Shown piece by piece: positions 24,037 to 32,419 of a stretch of DNA of 46,455 bases. The position numbers and the translations under genes were made by a program. Source of the stretch: Microvirga aerilata (lineage in GTDB: Bacteria; Pseudomonadota; Alphaproteobacteria; Rhizobiales; Beijerinckiaceae); assembly GCF_016743775.1 (NCBI RefSeq), contig NZ_JAEQMY010000040.1:1-46455 (forward strand), read 5' to 3'. Each line of letters starts with the position of its first letter. Positions within the stretch are counted from its first letter, which is position 1. The notes below the pieces were generated by a model. That model worked only from the letters and a program-made list of their open reading frames with translations. It did no database searches and was not told the DNA's origin.

Positions 24037-24054
24037 TGGGGCCGCACGGCCCCA
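24037..24054 (+). terminator. Possible weak terminator after argB
   Basis: A seven-bp stem (TGGGGCC with GGCCCCA) with a GCAC loop lies 47 bases after argB and just before the HAD gene. Only a loose T-rich stretch follows, so termination would be weak. Confidence 0.3.
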
Positions 24055-24072
24055 TTGTCGTCTTTGAGATCC

Positions 24073-24819
24073 ATGAACGCGAAGCCAGCCACCCAGAGCC
24101 ACCTGTCGGCCCCCGACTCCCGTCCGTTCTCGCATGTGGAGACGTGGGTCTTCGACCTGGACAATACGCTCTACCCGCACACCTCGCGGGTTTGGCCGCA
24201 GGTCGATCAGCGCATCACCCTCTACATCTCGGACCTTTTCGGCCTCGATGGCCTGTCCGCCCAGGCGCTGCAGAAGTTCTTCTATCACAAATACGGCACG
24301 ACCCTTAAGGCGCTGATCGACGAGTACGACATCGATCCGCACGACTTCCTCGATTTCGCCCACGACATCGACCACACCGCTATCGAGCTGAACGCCAGTC
24401 TCGGCGAGGCGATCGAGAAGCTTCCAGGCCGCAAGCTCATCCTCACCAACGGCTCCCGCAAGCACGCGGAGAATGTCGCGAAGAAAATCGGCATCCTCGA
24501 TCACTTCGAGGACGTGTTCGACATCGCCGCCTCCAACTTCGTGCCGAAGCCGGACCGCCGGGCCTACGAGATCTTCCTGGAGAAGCACGGGGTGGAGCCT
24601 GCCCGCTCGGCCATGTTCGAGGACATCGCCAAGAACCTGACCGTGCCGCACGAACTCGGCATGACCACCACCCTGATCGTGCCGAAGACCATCGATCCCT
24701 TCCGCGAGAGCTTCGAGCAGGAGGCGGTCAAGACGCCTGACATCGACTACATCACCAACGATCTGGCGGATTTCCTGCGCGCTTACGCCTTGCCGGAAAA
24801 ACAGCACTCCCGCCCATAA
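24073..24819 (+). CDS. HAD-superfamily pyrimidine 5'-nucleotidase-like hydrolase
   Basis: A 248-residue HAD phosphatase of the SDT1/PHM8 pyrimidine-nucleotidase type. Motif I is WVFDLDNTLYPH (Asp28 nucleophile, Asp30). Motif II is LILTNGS, motif III the Lys in NFVPKPDRRAYE and motif IV AMFEDIAKNL. The helical cap contains FFYHKYGTTLKALIDEY, typical of this group. The ATG is chosen because the protein homology begins there; upstream in-frame sequence is the argB 3' region. The ribosome site is weak (GAG). It ends at a bidirectional terminator. Substrates in relatives are UMP and CMP; here not proven. Confidence 0.9.
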   Translation: MNAKPATQSHLSAPDSRPFSHVETWVFDLDNTLYPHTSRVWPQVDQRITLYISDLFGLDGLSAQALQKFFYHKYGTTLKALIDEYDIDPHDFLDFAHDIDHTAIELNASLGEAIEKLPGRKLILTNGSRKHAENVAKKIGILDHFEDVFDIAASNFVPKPDRRAYEIFLEKHGVEPARSAMFEDIAKNLTVPHELGMTTTLIVPKTIDPFRESFEQEAVKTPDIDYITNDLADFLRAYALPEKQHSRP

Positions 24820-24821
24820 AA

Positions 24822-24843
24822 ATGGCCTCCTTTCGGAGGCCAT
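24822..24843. terminator. Bidirectional terminator between convergent genes
   Basis: A nine-bp stem (ATGGCCTCC with GGAGGCCAT) closes a TTTC loop. On the leftward strand it is followed by TTTTTATG, a clear T-run. On the rightward strand the tail TCGTGTT is weaker. It lies directly between the HAD gene and the DUF892 gene. Confidence 0.75.
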
Positions 24844-24867
24844 TCGTGTTCGACGGAGCAGGGACCG

Positions 24868-25371
24868 TTACGCGGCCTGAGTGTTGATCTTGCTCTCGGC
24901 GATGCGGCTGAGCTTCTGGTCGGTGGCCTTCTCCTGATCCAGGATCTGGTGCAGGACGCCGGCGCAGTCTTCGCGACCCAGCTGCTTGGCCCAGGCAACG
25001 AGGGTGCCGTAGCGGGTGATCTCATAATGTTCGACGGCCTGAGCGGCGGCCAGCAGAGCGGCATCGAGAACCTGCGGATCTTCGATGTCGCCGGCGATGT
25101 CCTGCGCCTCGCTGATGATGCCGTCGATGGCCGGGCAGGTTACGCCCTTCGGATCGTGGCCGTGCATCCGGAACACCTGCTCGACCATCTGGATCTGCTG
25201 CTGGGTTTCACCGAGATGCGTCTGGAACGCCTGCTTCAGCTGAGGGTCCGTGGCCTGCTCCATCATCTGGGGCAGGGCCTTCGTGATCTGTTGTTCGGCG
25301 TAGTAGATGTCCTGCAGGGTATGGACGAAGAGGTCGTCCAACGACTTGATGTCCTTTGACAAAAGGCCCAT
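24868..25371 (-). CDS. Ferritin-like DUF892 (YciE/YciF family) protein
   Basis: A 167-residue four-helix ferritin-like protein. The start KSLDDLFVHTLQDIYYAEQQ is diagnostic of DUF892. Helix residues that could bind a di-iron centre (Glu in YAEQQ, HLGETQQQ, AVEHYEITRYG) are kept. Family members are induced by osmotic, oxidative or general stress. I chose the ATG at 25371 with AAGGA upstream; an earlier in-frame ATG at 25422 lacks support. The role is not established beyond stress linkage. Confidence 0.88.
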   Translation of the reverse strand: MGLLSKDIKSLDDLFVHTLQDIYYAEQQITKALPQMMEQATDPQLKQAFQTHLGETQQQIQMVEQVFRMHGHDPKGVTCPAIDGIISEAQDIAGDIEDPQVLDAALLAAAQAVEHYEITRYGTLVAWAKQLGREDCAGVLHQILDQEKATDQKLSRIAESKINTQAA

Positions 25372-25480
25372 AGCGCAATCCTTCCCGAGTTCTGAGACGT
25401 GCCGGCATGCGAGCGCCATCATCTGCGTGGCGCGTCGTGCAGCGTGGGGAGAACGTCGCGGGTTCGAAGGCGGTTCCCGC

Positions 25481-26668
25481 CTATTCCACGGCCCGGAGGT
25501 TGCGGCCCTGGAGGCGCAGCCACTCGGCGCGGGCTTCCGCCTCGCTCTCGTCGAAATCGAGCGTTTCGATCTTCTGCCCGCGCTTCACGATCTTGTCGGC
25601 CGAGACCCTGATCTGGGACACGTCGTCCTGCGCCTGGCGGAAATGGCTATCGAGCTTCGCCACCCTGGCATCCAGGCGCTCCACGTCCTCCAGGAGCTTC
25701 TGCACCTCGACCTGGATCACCTGCGCCTCCTCGCGAATCCGCGCATCGCGGACGATCGCCTGCATGACCTGAATGGCAAGCGTCAGGAGGGAGGGTGACA
25801 CGATGACGATGCGGGCCCGATGCGCCTTCTGGACCACGTCGTCGAAATGCTCGGAGAGATCGGCATAGATCGACTCCGCCGGCACGAAAAGCATGGCGAT
25901 GTCCTGGGTCTCGCCGGGGATGAGATATTTCTCGGCGATGTCCTTCACGTGCACGAGCATGTCGTTGCGAACCTTGCCGGCCGCGCGGCTGCGGGCCTCC
26001 TCCCCCTTGGCGTCGCGAAACAGGGTGAAGCCCTCCAGGGGAAACTTGGCGTCGATCACGAGCCTCCTGTCGTCGCCGGGCAGGCGCACCAGGCAATCGG
26101 GCCTGGTGCGGTTCGACAGGGTCGCCTGGAACTCGAAGGCGCTGGGCGGCAGCCCGTCGCGGATGATGGCCTCCATCCGGCCCTGGCCATAGGCGCCCCG
26201 GGCCTGCTTGTTGGAAAGGATGTCCTTGAGCCCCACGATCTCGCCGGTGAGGTTCGTGAGGTTCCGCTGGGCTGCATCGATCACGGCAAGGCGCTCGTTA
26301 AGCTTGGACAGGTTTTCGTTCTGGTGGCGGGTGGATGCGTCGAGGCCCTGCCCCACCCGGTGCTGCAGCCCGTCGATCCGCTCCGAGATCATGCGCACGA
26401 AATCGCTCTGGCGGGTGCCGAACACCTCCGCGATGGTGCGCATCCGCCCGGTCATCTCGGACTGGATGCGGGTGAGCTCCGCCACCTTGTCGTCCATCTC
26501 CCGGGCCCGCTCGGCCGCGATCGCGGCCTCGAACGCCCTCTCCCGGCGTGTGCGCAGGAGCAGAACGGTGACGAGCAGGAGGAGAACGAGGCTCAATCCC
26601 GCCATCCCCATGACGGCCTGCCCCCAAGTCACGTGGGTCTTGCCGAGGATCAGGACGACATCGTTCAT
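25481..26668 (-). CDS. rmuC: DNA recombination protein RmuC
   Basis: A 395-residue protein with an N-terminal membrane segment (about 20-38, GLSLVLLLLVTVLLL), a long coiled-coil region (about 45-165) and the RmuC nuclease-like domain. That domain shows LPGDDRRLVIDAKFPLEGF and IVSPSLLTLAIQVMQAIVRD, the latter almost invariant in the family. RmuC limits inversions at short repeats in E. coli; the PD-(D/E)XK-like core includes the Asp and Lys of VIDAKFP. I chose the ATG at 26668; the frame extends to 26800 only through a palindromic-repeat region. Confidence 0.93.
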   Translation of the reverse strand: MNDVVLILGKTHVTWGQAVMGMAGLSLVLLLLVTVLLLRTRRERAFEAAIAAERAREMDDKVAELTRIQSEMTGRMRTIAEVFGTRQSDFVRMISERIDGLQHRVGQGLDASTRHQNENLSKLNERLAVIDAAQRNLTNLTGEIVGLKDILSNKQARGAYGQGRMEAIIRDGLPPSAFEFQATLSNRTRPDCLVRLPGDDRRLVIDAKFPLEGFTLFRDAKGEEARSRAAGKVRNDMLVHVKDIAEKYLIPGETQDIAMLFVPAESIYADLSEHFDDVVQKAHRARIVIVSPSLLTLAIQVMQAIVRDARIREEAQVIQVEVQKLLEDVERLDARVAKLDSHFRQAQDDVSQIRVSADKIVKRGQKIETLDFDESEAEARAEWLRLQGRNLRAVE

Positions 26669-26719
26669 GGGAAATGAGGTTCCGGTTGACGGATGCATCC
26701 GAACATAAGTGCCTCGTGT

Positions 26720-26742
26720 GGAAAAGTGGATTCCACTTTTCC
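26720..26742. repeat. Palindromic repeat, first unit
   Basis: Ten-bp perfect arms GGAAAAGTGG and CCACTTTTCC flank ATT. It lies 29 bases from a larger palindrome that shares the AAAAGTGG/CCACTTTT core, and is in the divergent gap between rmuC and def. Confidence 0.7.
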
Positions 26743-26770
26743 GTGAAAACGATGCACTCATGAATGATAA

Positions 26771-26815
26771 GCATCGGATTAGGCCCAAAAGTGGGCCCAC
26801 TTTTGGGTCCGATGC
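26771..26815. repeat. Palindromic repeat, second unit (REP-like)
   Basis: A perfect 24-bp palindrome (CCCAAAAGTGGG joined to CCCACTTTTGGG) is flanked by outer arms GCATCGGA and TCCGATGC. A related copy with the same outer arms lies at 38636-38682. These are intergenic repeat elements; their mobility and function are not shown by the sequence. Confidence 0.8.
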
Positions 26816-26866
26816 CTGAGACGAACGATTTGACCATCCCGACCCGAGCGCTTATCTCCCGCGATC

Positions 26867-27385
26867 ATGAGCATCAGACCCCTCGTCATCATCCCCGATT
26901 CCAAGCTCCGTCTGACGTCCGAGCCCGTCAAGGACATCACGGACGAGATCCGCCGGCTGGCGGACGACATGCTGGACACCATGTACGACGCCCCCGGCGT
27001 CGGCCTCGCCGCCATCCAGATCGGCGTGCCCGTTCGCATGGTCACCATGGACGTGTCGAAAACAGACGACGAGCGTCAGCCCCTGGTGCTCATCAATCCC
27101 GAGATCCTGTGGACCTCGGAGGAGAGGCGCGTCTATGAGGAAGGCTGCCTGTCGATCCCCGAATACTACGAGGAGGTCGAGCGGCCGGACCGGGTGCGGT
27201 TCCGCTACATGAATCTTCAGGGCGAGACGGTCGAGCAGGATGCGGACGGGCTGATGGCCACCTGCGTGCAGCACGAGATCGACCATCTCAACGGGGTCCT
27301 GTTCATCGACTACCTGTCGAAGCTCAAGCGCGACCGGGTCATGACCAAGTTCAAGAAGGCCGCTAAGCGTGAGGCCGGCGCATGA
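26867..27385 (+). CDS. def: Peptide deformylase
   Basis: Removes the formyl group from nascent proteins. The 172 residues hold motif 1 GVGLAAIQIG (44-53), motif 2 EEGCLSIPE (metal ligand Cys94) and motif 3 QHEIDHLNG (His136, Glu137, His140). The ATG is fixed by homology; the upstream ribosome site is poor. It overlaps fmt by four bases (ATGA), pairing removal with addition of the formyl group, an order found in many bacteria. Confidence 0.98.
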   Translation: MSIRPLVIIPDSKLRLTSEPVKDITDEIRRLADDMLDTMYDAPGVGLAAIQIGVPVRMVTMDVSKTDDERQPLVLINPEILWTSEERRVYEEGCLSIPEYYEEVERPDRVRFRYMNLQGETVEQDADGLMATCVQHEIDHLNGVLFIDYLSKLKRDRVMTKFKKAAKREAGA

Positions 27386-28314
27386 GCCTGCGGGTCGTCT
27401 TCATGGGCACTCCCGATTTCGCGGTGCCCACCCTGTCGGAGATCGTCGGCCAAGGCCATGACGTGATCGCCGTCTATACCCGGCCGCCAGCCGCCGCCGG
27501 GCGCGGCATGGAGCTGAAACCCTCCCCCGTCCACACCATGGCGGACCGATTCGGCATACCCGTGCTGACGCCCAAGACCCTGCGGACGGAGGAAGCCGCC
27601 GAGATCTTCCGCAGTCATGAGGCCGATGTGGCCGTGGTGGTGGCCTACGGCATGCTTCTGCCGAAAGCAGTCCTCGATGCGCCGGAGCTCGGCTGCCTCA
27701 ATCTCCACGGCTCCCTCCTGCCCCGTTGGCGCGGGGCGGCTCCGATCCAGCGGGCCATCATGGCGGGCGACCGGGAAACCGGTGTCGCCGTCATGAAGAT
27801 GGAGGAAGGGCTCGATACCGGCCCCGTGGCGATGGTCGAACGGATCGCGATTTCCCCCGACATGAATGCGGGCGAGCTGCACGACAGCATGATGGTGCTC
27901 GGCGCTGACCTCATGGTGCGGGCGCTCGCCGCCCTCTCCCGTGGGGGGCTTGGCTTCACGCCTCAGCCCGAGGAAGGCGTCACCTATGCCCATAAGCTCA
28001 TGAACGAGGATGCCCTGATCGACTGGTCGAAGCCCGCGCAGGCGGTTCACGACCACATTCGTGGTCTCTCCCCGTTTCCCGGAGCCTTCTTCACCGCCGA
28101 TTTCGGCAAAGGACGGGAGCGGGTGAAGGTGCTGCGAGCTGCCTTGGGAAAAGGTCAAGCTGAGCCTGGGACATTGCTCGACAATAATGGTATAATATCC
28201 TGCGGCGACGGGGCCGTTCGTCTGCTGCAGGTTCAGCGGGCGGGCAAGGGACCTGTGGCCTTCGACGAATTCCTGCGCGGCGTGAGGCTAGGTCCGGGCG
28301 CCCGCTTTGCGTGA
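27382..28314 (+). CDS. fmt: Methionyl-tRNA formyltransferase
   Basis: Transfers a formyl group from 10-formyl-THF to initiator Met-tRNA. The 310 residues start with RVVFMGTPDFAVPTL, carry the catalytic triad Asn107, His109, Asp145 in NLHGSLLPRWRGAAPIQ and GLDTGP, and end with the OB-like C-terminal domain. Near the C-terminus (LLDNNGIISCGDG) two adjacent ATA isoleucine codons, very rare in this GC-rich DNA, coincide with a perfect TATAAT at 28191-28196. The start overlaps def, and the stop overlaps an alternative GTG start of the next gene. Confidence 0.97.
   Translation: MSLRVVFMGTPDFAVPTLSEIVGQGHDVIAVYTRPPAAAGRGMELKPSPVHTMADRFGIPVLTPKTLRTEEAAEIFRSHEADVAVVVAYGMLLPKAVLDAPELGCLNLHGSLLPRWRGAAPIQRAIMAGDRETGVAVMKMEEGLDTGPVAMVERIAISPDMNAGELHDSMMVLGADLMVRALAALSRGGLGFTPQPEEGVTYAHKLMNEDALIDWSKPAQAVHDHIRGLSPFPGAFFTADFGKGRERVKVLRAALGKGQAEPGTLLDNNGIISCGDGAVRLLQVQRAGKGPVAFDEFLRGVRLGPGARFA
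28168..28196 (+). promoter_or_regulatory. Possible internal promoter within fmt
   Basis: GGGACA (28168-28173) and a perfect TATAAT (28191-28196) are spaced by exactly 17 bases. They lie about 125 bases before the GNAT start. Unusual ATA and AAT codons are used here, as if kept for the promoter. It could give the GNAT and truA genes their own transcript. Confidence 0.45.
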
Positions 28315-28322
28315 GGTCCGGG

Positions 28323-28817
28323 ATGAGTGTTCGCCTGGAGGAGACGACCGACTGGCCTGCACTTTACGCCATCTATGCTGCCGCCTTTGGGCAACTGGCC
28401 GAGGCCGACCTCGTTCGGCACATGCACGATGACGGCGACCTCATCCTGTCGGTGACCGCCTATACGGACGAGCCGGTTGGCCATATCGCCTATTCCAAAC
28501 TGTCCCTGCACGAGACCTCCGCCATCAAGGCCTGCGTGCTGGCGCCCCTGGCGGTATGTCCCCTGTTCCAGAAGCAGGGCATTGGAGCGGCTCTCGTCCG
28601 GCACAGTCTCAAACGCCTTACGGAAACCGGCCATGATCTCGTCGTGGTGCTGGGGGAGCCGCATTATTACGGCCGCTTCGGCTTCACCTCCCGGCTGGCG
28701 GAAAGGCTGAAAACCCCTTATGACGGGCCGTATCTCCAGGCCCTCGCGCTTTCCGACCAAGGGAAAGACGCCCATGGTTCGGTCTCCTATGCCCGGGCCT
28801 TTGCAGAACTGAAGTAG
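28323..28817 (+). CDS. GNAT-family N-acetyltransferase (YhbS-like)
   Basis: A 164-residue GNAT protein. LAPLAVCPLFQKQGIGAALV contains the acetyl-CoA-binding Q-x-x-G-x-G/A motif. VVVLGEPHYYGRFGF is typical of the YhbS subgroup of predicted N-acetyltransferases. I chose the ATG at 28323 with GAGG upstream; a GTG at 28311 overlapping the fmt stop is also possible. It sits between fmt and truA with tight spacing (truA starts two bases after it). The substrate is unknown. Confidence 0.88.
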   Translation: MSVRLEETTDWPALYAIYAAAFGQLAEADLVRHMHDDGDLILSVTAYTDEPVGHIAYSKLSLHETSAIKACVLAPLAVCPLFQKQGIGAALVRHSLKRLTETGHDLVVVLGEPHYYGRFGFTSRLAERLKTPYDGPYLQALALSDQGKDAHGSVSYARAFAELK

Positions 28818-28819
28818 AC

Positions 28820-29569
28820 ATGCCTCGCTACAAGCTTGTCGTCGAATATGACGGCACGCCGTTCACCGGCTGGCAGCATCAGACGAACGGCCTCTCCGTG
28901 CAGCAGGCCGTCGAGGATGCGATTGCGCGTTTTGCCGGAATGCCCGTCCGCGTTCATTGCGCCGGCCGCACCGATTCGGGCGTTCACGCCACCCATCAGG
29001 TCGTGCATGTGGACTTGGAGAAGGAATGGCGGCCGGACACGGTGAGGGATGCCACCAACGCGCATCTCAAGCCTGCCCCCGTGGCGATCCTCGCGGCTCA
29101 GATGGTGCCCGAGACCTTCAATGCCCGTCTGTCAGCGGTGAAGCGCCATTATGTCTACCGCATCCTCAACCGCCGGGCTCCGCCGTCGCTCGACGCGAAC
29201 CGGGTCTGGCACGTGGCTTGGAAGCTTGACGCAACCATCATGCATGAAGCGGCCCGGACCCTGATCGGGCGGCACGACTTCACCACGTTCCGGGCCGCCG
29301 AGTGCCAGGCGAACAGCCCCATCCGGACGCTCGACCGCCTCGACGTGGAGCGGATCGGCGACGAGATCCGCATCTACGCCTCCGCCCGCTCGTTCCTGCA
29401 TCATCAGGTGCGCTCGATCACCGGCACCCTTGAGCGGGCCGGCGCCGGCCGCTGGTCGGTGGAGGACGTGCGCGCGGCTCTCGACGCGCGGGACCGCAAG
29501 CGCTGCGGCCCGATGGCTCCGTCCACCGGGCTTTACCTGATCGGCGTCGATTACCCGGACTTAGCCTAG
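28820..29569 (+). CDS. truA: tRNA pseudouridine synthase A
   Basis: Makes pseudouridine at positions 38-40 of the anticodon arm. The 249 residues include the start RYKLVVEYDGTPFTGWQ, the catalytic Asp52 in CAGRTDSGVHA, SAVKRHYVYRILNR, GRHDFTTFRA and RSFLHHQVRSITGTL, all conserved. The gene ends with a nine-base overlap with the convergent membrane-protein gene. It is last in the def-fmt-GNAT-truA operon. Confidence 0.97.
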   Translation: MPRYKLVVEYDGTPFTGWQHQTNGLSVQQAVEDAIARFAGMPVRVHCAGRTDSGVHATHQVVHVDLEKEWRPDTVRDATNAHLKPAPVAILAAQMVPETFNARLSAVKRHYVYRILNRRAPPSLDANRVWHVAWKLDATIMHEAARTLIGRHDFTTFRAAECQANSPIRTLDRLDVERIGDEIRIYASARSFLHHQVRSITGTLERAGAGRWSVEDVRAALDARDRKRCGPMAPSTGLYLIGVDYPDLA

Positions 29570-30151
29570 CAGGCCCCGCATCGCGGTTCCCACAAAAGCA
29601 TTGAGCACGATGCCGAGCACAACGATCCCCAAAGCCGCAACACTTGGGAGGCCCAATGTCGTCTTGGTGGCGAACCATTGCAGCCGCACGATGATGATCG
29701 CGAAGGCGAGGCTGACGAGGCTGGCCAGCGCCGGCGGCGTCCAGCCTAAGAGCATGAGCATGGCCGGAAGGGACAGAACCAGCATGCCGATCACGGAAAT
29801 CCAGTTCGTCACGATCACGAAGGGCACATAGGCCTTCTCGAGGCGAAACCACCGCGCAATCCAGATCATGGCGACCGGCAGGGCTATGAATCCCGCCACA
29901 TGGCCGAGGGCCACGACGAAATCGACCCAGAGATTGTCCAGGAGCGACCCGTCCGGCTGCAGCGAGCCGAGACGCAGGCGTTCGAAAGCCAGGGACACGA
30001 TGTAGGCCGGAAGGGTCAGCCAGAGCGCCATGAAGGAGCGCCAGAAGCCCCGCTCGCTCATGTCGAAGGAGCGTAGGCCCTCGGTCCTGCTGTTGAGCAG
30101 GTCGAGCGTTCCCTTGAACGAGCGATTGACCTCATCAGCCGTGACGATCAT
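29561..30151 (-). CDS. Conserved inner-membrane protein of unknown function
   Basis: A 197-residue protein with about five hydrophobic segments (about 40-58, 75-98, 110-128, 130-152 and 168-190). The soluble start reads VNRSFKGTLDLLNSRTEGLRSFD and is followed by MSERGFWRSFMALWLTLPAY. I recall this style from Rhizobiales proteins annotated only as transporter-like or Yip1-like, and give no function. The ATG at 30151 has AGAGG eight bases upstream; an earlier ATG at 30181 adds ten residues. It overlaps the end of truA. Confidence 0.75.
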   Translation of the reverse strand: MIVTADEVNRSFKGTLDLLNSRTEGLRSFDMSERGFWRSFMALWLTLPAYIVSLAFERLRLGSLQPDGSLLDNLWVDFVVALGHVAGFIALPVAMIWIARWFRLEKAYVPFVIVTNWISVIGMLVLSLPAMLMLLGWTPPALASLVSLAFAIIIVRLQWFATKTTLGLPSVAALGIVVLGIVLNAFVGTAMRGLLG

Positions 30152-30260
30152 GGGCAGCCTCTTCGAGCGCGGGGTGCACACAGGAACAGGCGGAAGCCCT
30201 AAAACGTTCCGGCCGATGCTCGACTTTGGTCGAAGGCAGATACGCTTGGAAATTCAGCGC

Positions 30261-31418
30261 CTAGCCGGCGAAATAGGCGTCCAGCACCTTGCGGTAAATC
30301 GTTGCCAGACGGTCCAAATCGGCCACCGCCACCCGCTCGTCGATCTGGTGCATCGTTTGCCCGACGAGGCCGAACTCGACCACCGGACAGTCCTTCACAA
30401 TGAAGCGAGCATCGGACGTGCCGCCCGTGGTGGACAGCTTGGGGCGCAGCCCCGTCTCGGCCTCGATGGCCTGGGCGATGAAGCCCACGAACTCGTTGGG
30501 CGGCGTGAGGAAGGCCACCGCATTGGTGGGCTCCATTCTGAGGGTGTAGCGGACCGTGTTGCCGGCGGCCTCCCGCAGACGGCGCGCAATCTCCTCCTCC
30601 AGGCTTTCGGGCGTCCAGAGATCGTTGAAGCGGATGTTGAAGGTGGCCCTTGCCTCGGCCGGAATCACGTTGGCGGCAGGGTTGCCCACATCGACCGTGG
30701 TCACTTCGAGATTCGAGGCGTCGAAATGCTCGGTGCCCCGGTCGAGCGGCTCGCGCAGGAGCCCGTCGACGAGGCGCAGCAGGCCGGGGATCGGGTTGTC
30801 GGCCAAATGCGGATAGGCCACGTGCCCCTGCTTGCCCTCGACGACGATCCTGCCGGTGAGGGAGCCGCGCCGACCGATCTTGATCATGTCGCCGAGCTGG
30901 TTCGGGTTCGTGGGCTCTCCCAGGATGCAATGGCTGAAGCGCTCCCCCCGCGCCTTCGCCCATTCGAGCAGCTTGACCGAGCCGTTGATGGCAGGACCTT
31001 CTTCGTCCCCCGTGATCAGGAAGCCGATAGAGCCCCTGAAGTCCGGGTTGCTGCGGATGAAGTCGAGGGCTGCCGCCATCATGCAGGCGATGCCGCCCTT
31101 CATGTCGACCGCGCCGCGCCCATAAAGCTCGCCGCCGTCGATCTCGCCGCTGAAAGGGTCGTGCCGCCAGCGGCTCGCATCGCCCGGAGGCACCACGTCG
31201 GTGTGGCCGGCAAAGAGCAGATAGGGCTCTCCCCTGCCATAGCGGGCATAGAGGTTTTCCACGTCCGGCGTGCCGGACTCCGAAAAGACCGGACGATGGA
31301 CCCCGAACCCCGCCTCCTTCAGCACGCCTTCGATGAAGGCGAGAGCCCCGCCCTCCTCCGGCGTTACGGACGGGCAGCGCAGGAGTGATTGGGCGAGGAA
31401 AAGAGGCGAGGCATCCAT
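30261..31418 (-). CDS. dapE: Succinyl-diaminopimelate desuccinylase
   Basis: Removes succinate from N-succinyl-LL-diaminopimelate in lysine and peptidoglycan synthesis. It is an M20-family di-zinc enzyme of 385 residues. Zinc ligands and catalytic residues are visible: GHTDVVPPG (His72, Asp74), GRGAVDMKGG (Asp105), TGDEEGPA (Glu139, Glu140) and a late His in GQTMHQIDER. TTGGTSDARF is also diagnostic. The ATG at 31418 follows the dapD stop by four bases. A longer frame to 31472 overlaps dapD and has no match. Confidence 0.96.
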   Translation of the reverse strand: MDASPLFLAQSLLRCPSVTPEEGGALAFIEGVLKEAGFGVHRPVFSESGTPDVENLYARYGRGEPYLLFAGHTDVVPPGDASRWRHDPFSGEIDGGELYGRGAVDMKGGIACMMAAALDFIRSNPDFRGSIGFLITGDEEGPAINGSVKLLEWAKARGERFSHCILGEPTNPNQLGDMIKIGRRGSLTGRIVVEGKQGHVAYPHLADNPIPGLLRLVDGLLREPLDRGTEHFDASNLEVTTVDVGNPAANVIPAEARATFNIRFNDLWTPESLEEEIARRLREAAGNTVRYTLRMEPTNAVAFLTPPNEFVGFIAQAIEAETGLRPKLSTTGGTSDARFIVKDCPVVEFGLVGQTMHQIDERVAVADLDRLATIYRKVLDAYFAG

Positions 31419-31422
31419 CGGA

Positions 31423-32265
31423 TCAATCCCGCAACAGCTCGTTGATCCCAGTCTTCGCCCGCGTCTGGGCATCGACGCGCTTCACGATGACGGCGCAGTA
31501 CAGGGACGGACCGGGGGTGCCGTCCGGCAGCGGCTTGCCGGGAAGCGAGCCGGGCACGACCACGGAATACGGTGGTACGCGGCCCACGAAGACCTCGCCG
31601 GTGTTGCGGTCGATAATCTTGGTGGAGGCGGACAGGAACACGCCCATGGAGAGCACCGAGCCTTCGCCCACGACGACGCCTTCCACCACCTCGGAGCGGG
31701 CGCCGATGAAGCAGTTGTCCTCGATGATGGTGGGGTTGGCCTGGAGCGGCTCCAGCACACCGCCGATGCCGACGCCGCCGGACAGGTGCACGTTCTTGCC
31801 GATCTGGGCGCAGGAGCCGACCGTCGCCCAGGTGTCGACCATGGTGTTTTCGTCCACATAGGCGCCCAGATTGACGAAGGACGGCATCAGCACCACGCCG
31901 GGCGCGATATAGGCGCCGCGGCGCACGGTGCAGTTCGGCACCGCCCGGAAGCCTGCTGCCCGAAAGCGGTTCTCACCCCAGCCGGCGAACTTGGACGGAA
32001 CCTTGTCCCACCAGGCAGCTTCGCCCGGACCGCCGCCGATGACTTCCATGTCGTTGAGGCGGAAGGACAGGAGCACGGCCTTCTTCAACCATTGATGCAC
32101 CTGCCACTCGCCGCCTGCGGTCTTCTCGGCCACGCGAGCCTTGCCGGAATCGAGCAGCTCCATGGCCTGCTCCACCGCCTCGCGCAGCGCACCTGTGGTG
32201 GAAGGGCTCACATTGGCCCGGTCTTCCCAGGCGGCATCGATGGTGTGGGCAAGGTCAGTGGACAT
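31423..32265 (-). CDS. dapD: Tetrahydrodipicolinate N-succinyltransferase
   Basis: Hexapeptide-repeat acyltransferase of 280 residues that uses succinyl-CoA to make N-succinyl-2-amino-6-ketopimelate. The left-handed helix shows GAYIAPGVVLMPSFVNLGAY, TMVDTWATVGSCAQIG, HLSGGVGIGGVLEPLQ and FIGARSEVVEGVVVG. VVPGSLPGKPLPDGTPGPSLYCAVIVKRVD closes the domain. It forms an operon with dapE, the next enzyme but one in the pathway. It diverges from a histidine-kinase gene. Confidence 0.97.
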   Translation of the reverse strand: MSTDLAHTIDAAWEDRANVSPSTTGALREAVEQAMELLDSGKARVAEKTAGGEWQVHQWLKKAVLLSFRLNDMEVIGGGPGEAAWWDKVPSKFAGWGENRFRAAGFRAVPNCTVRRGAYIAPGVVLMPSFVNLGAYVDENTMVDTWATVGSCAQIGKNVHLSGGVGIGGVLEPLQANPTIIEDNCFIGARSEVVEGVVVGEGSVLSMGVFLSASTKIIDRNTGEVFVGRVPPYSVVVPGSLPGKPLPDGTPGPSLYCAVIVKRVDAQTRAKTGINELLRD

Positions 32266-32419
32266 GAGAAGCTCGAAGCAGGGGTTTCACTGCGGCCTGA
32301 TTAACAACGCCGCTCAGGCCTGTCACCTGATCATATGTTGTGGACACCGCCGAACAGCCTGGCATAGGGTCCCTCATGCTCTCGATCCATCAGACCGCTG
32401 CCCCGAAGACCCCTTTGTC

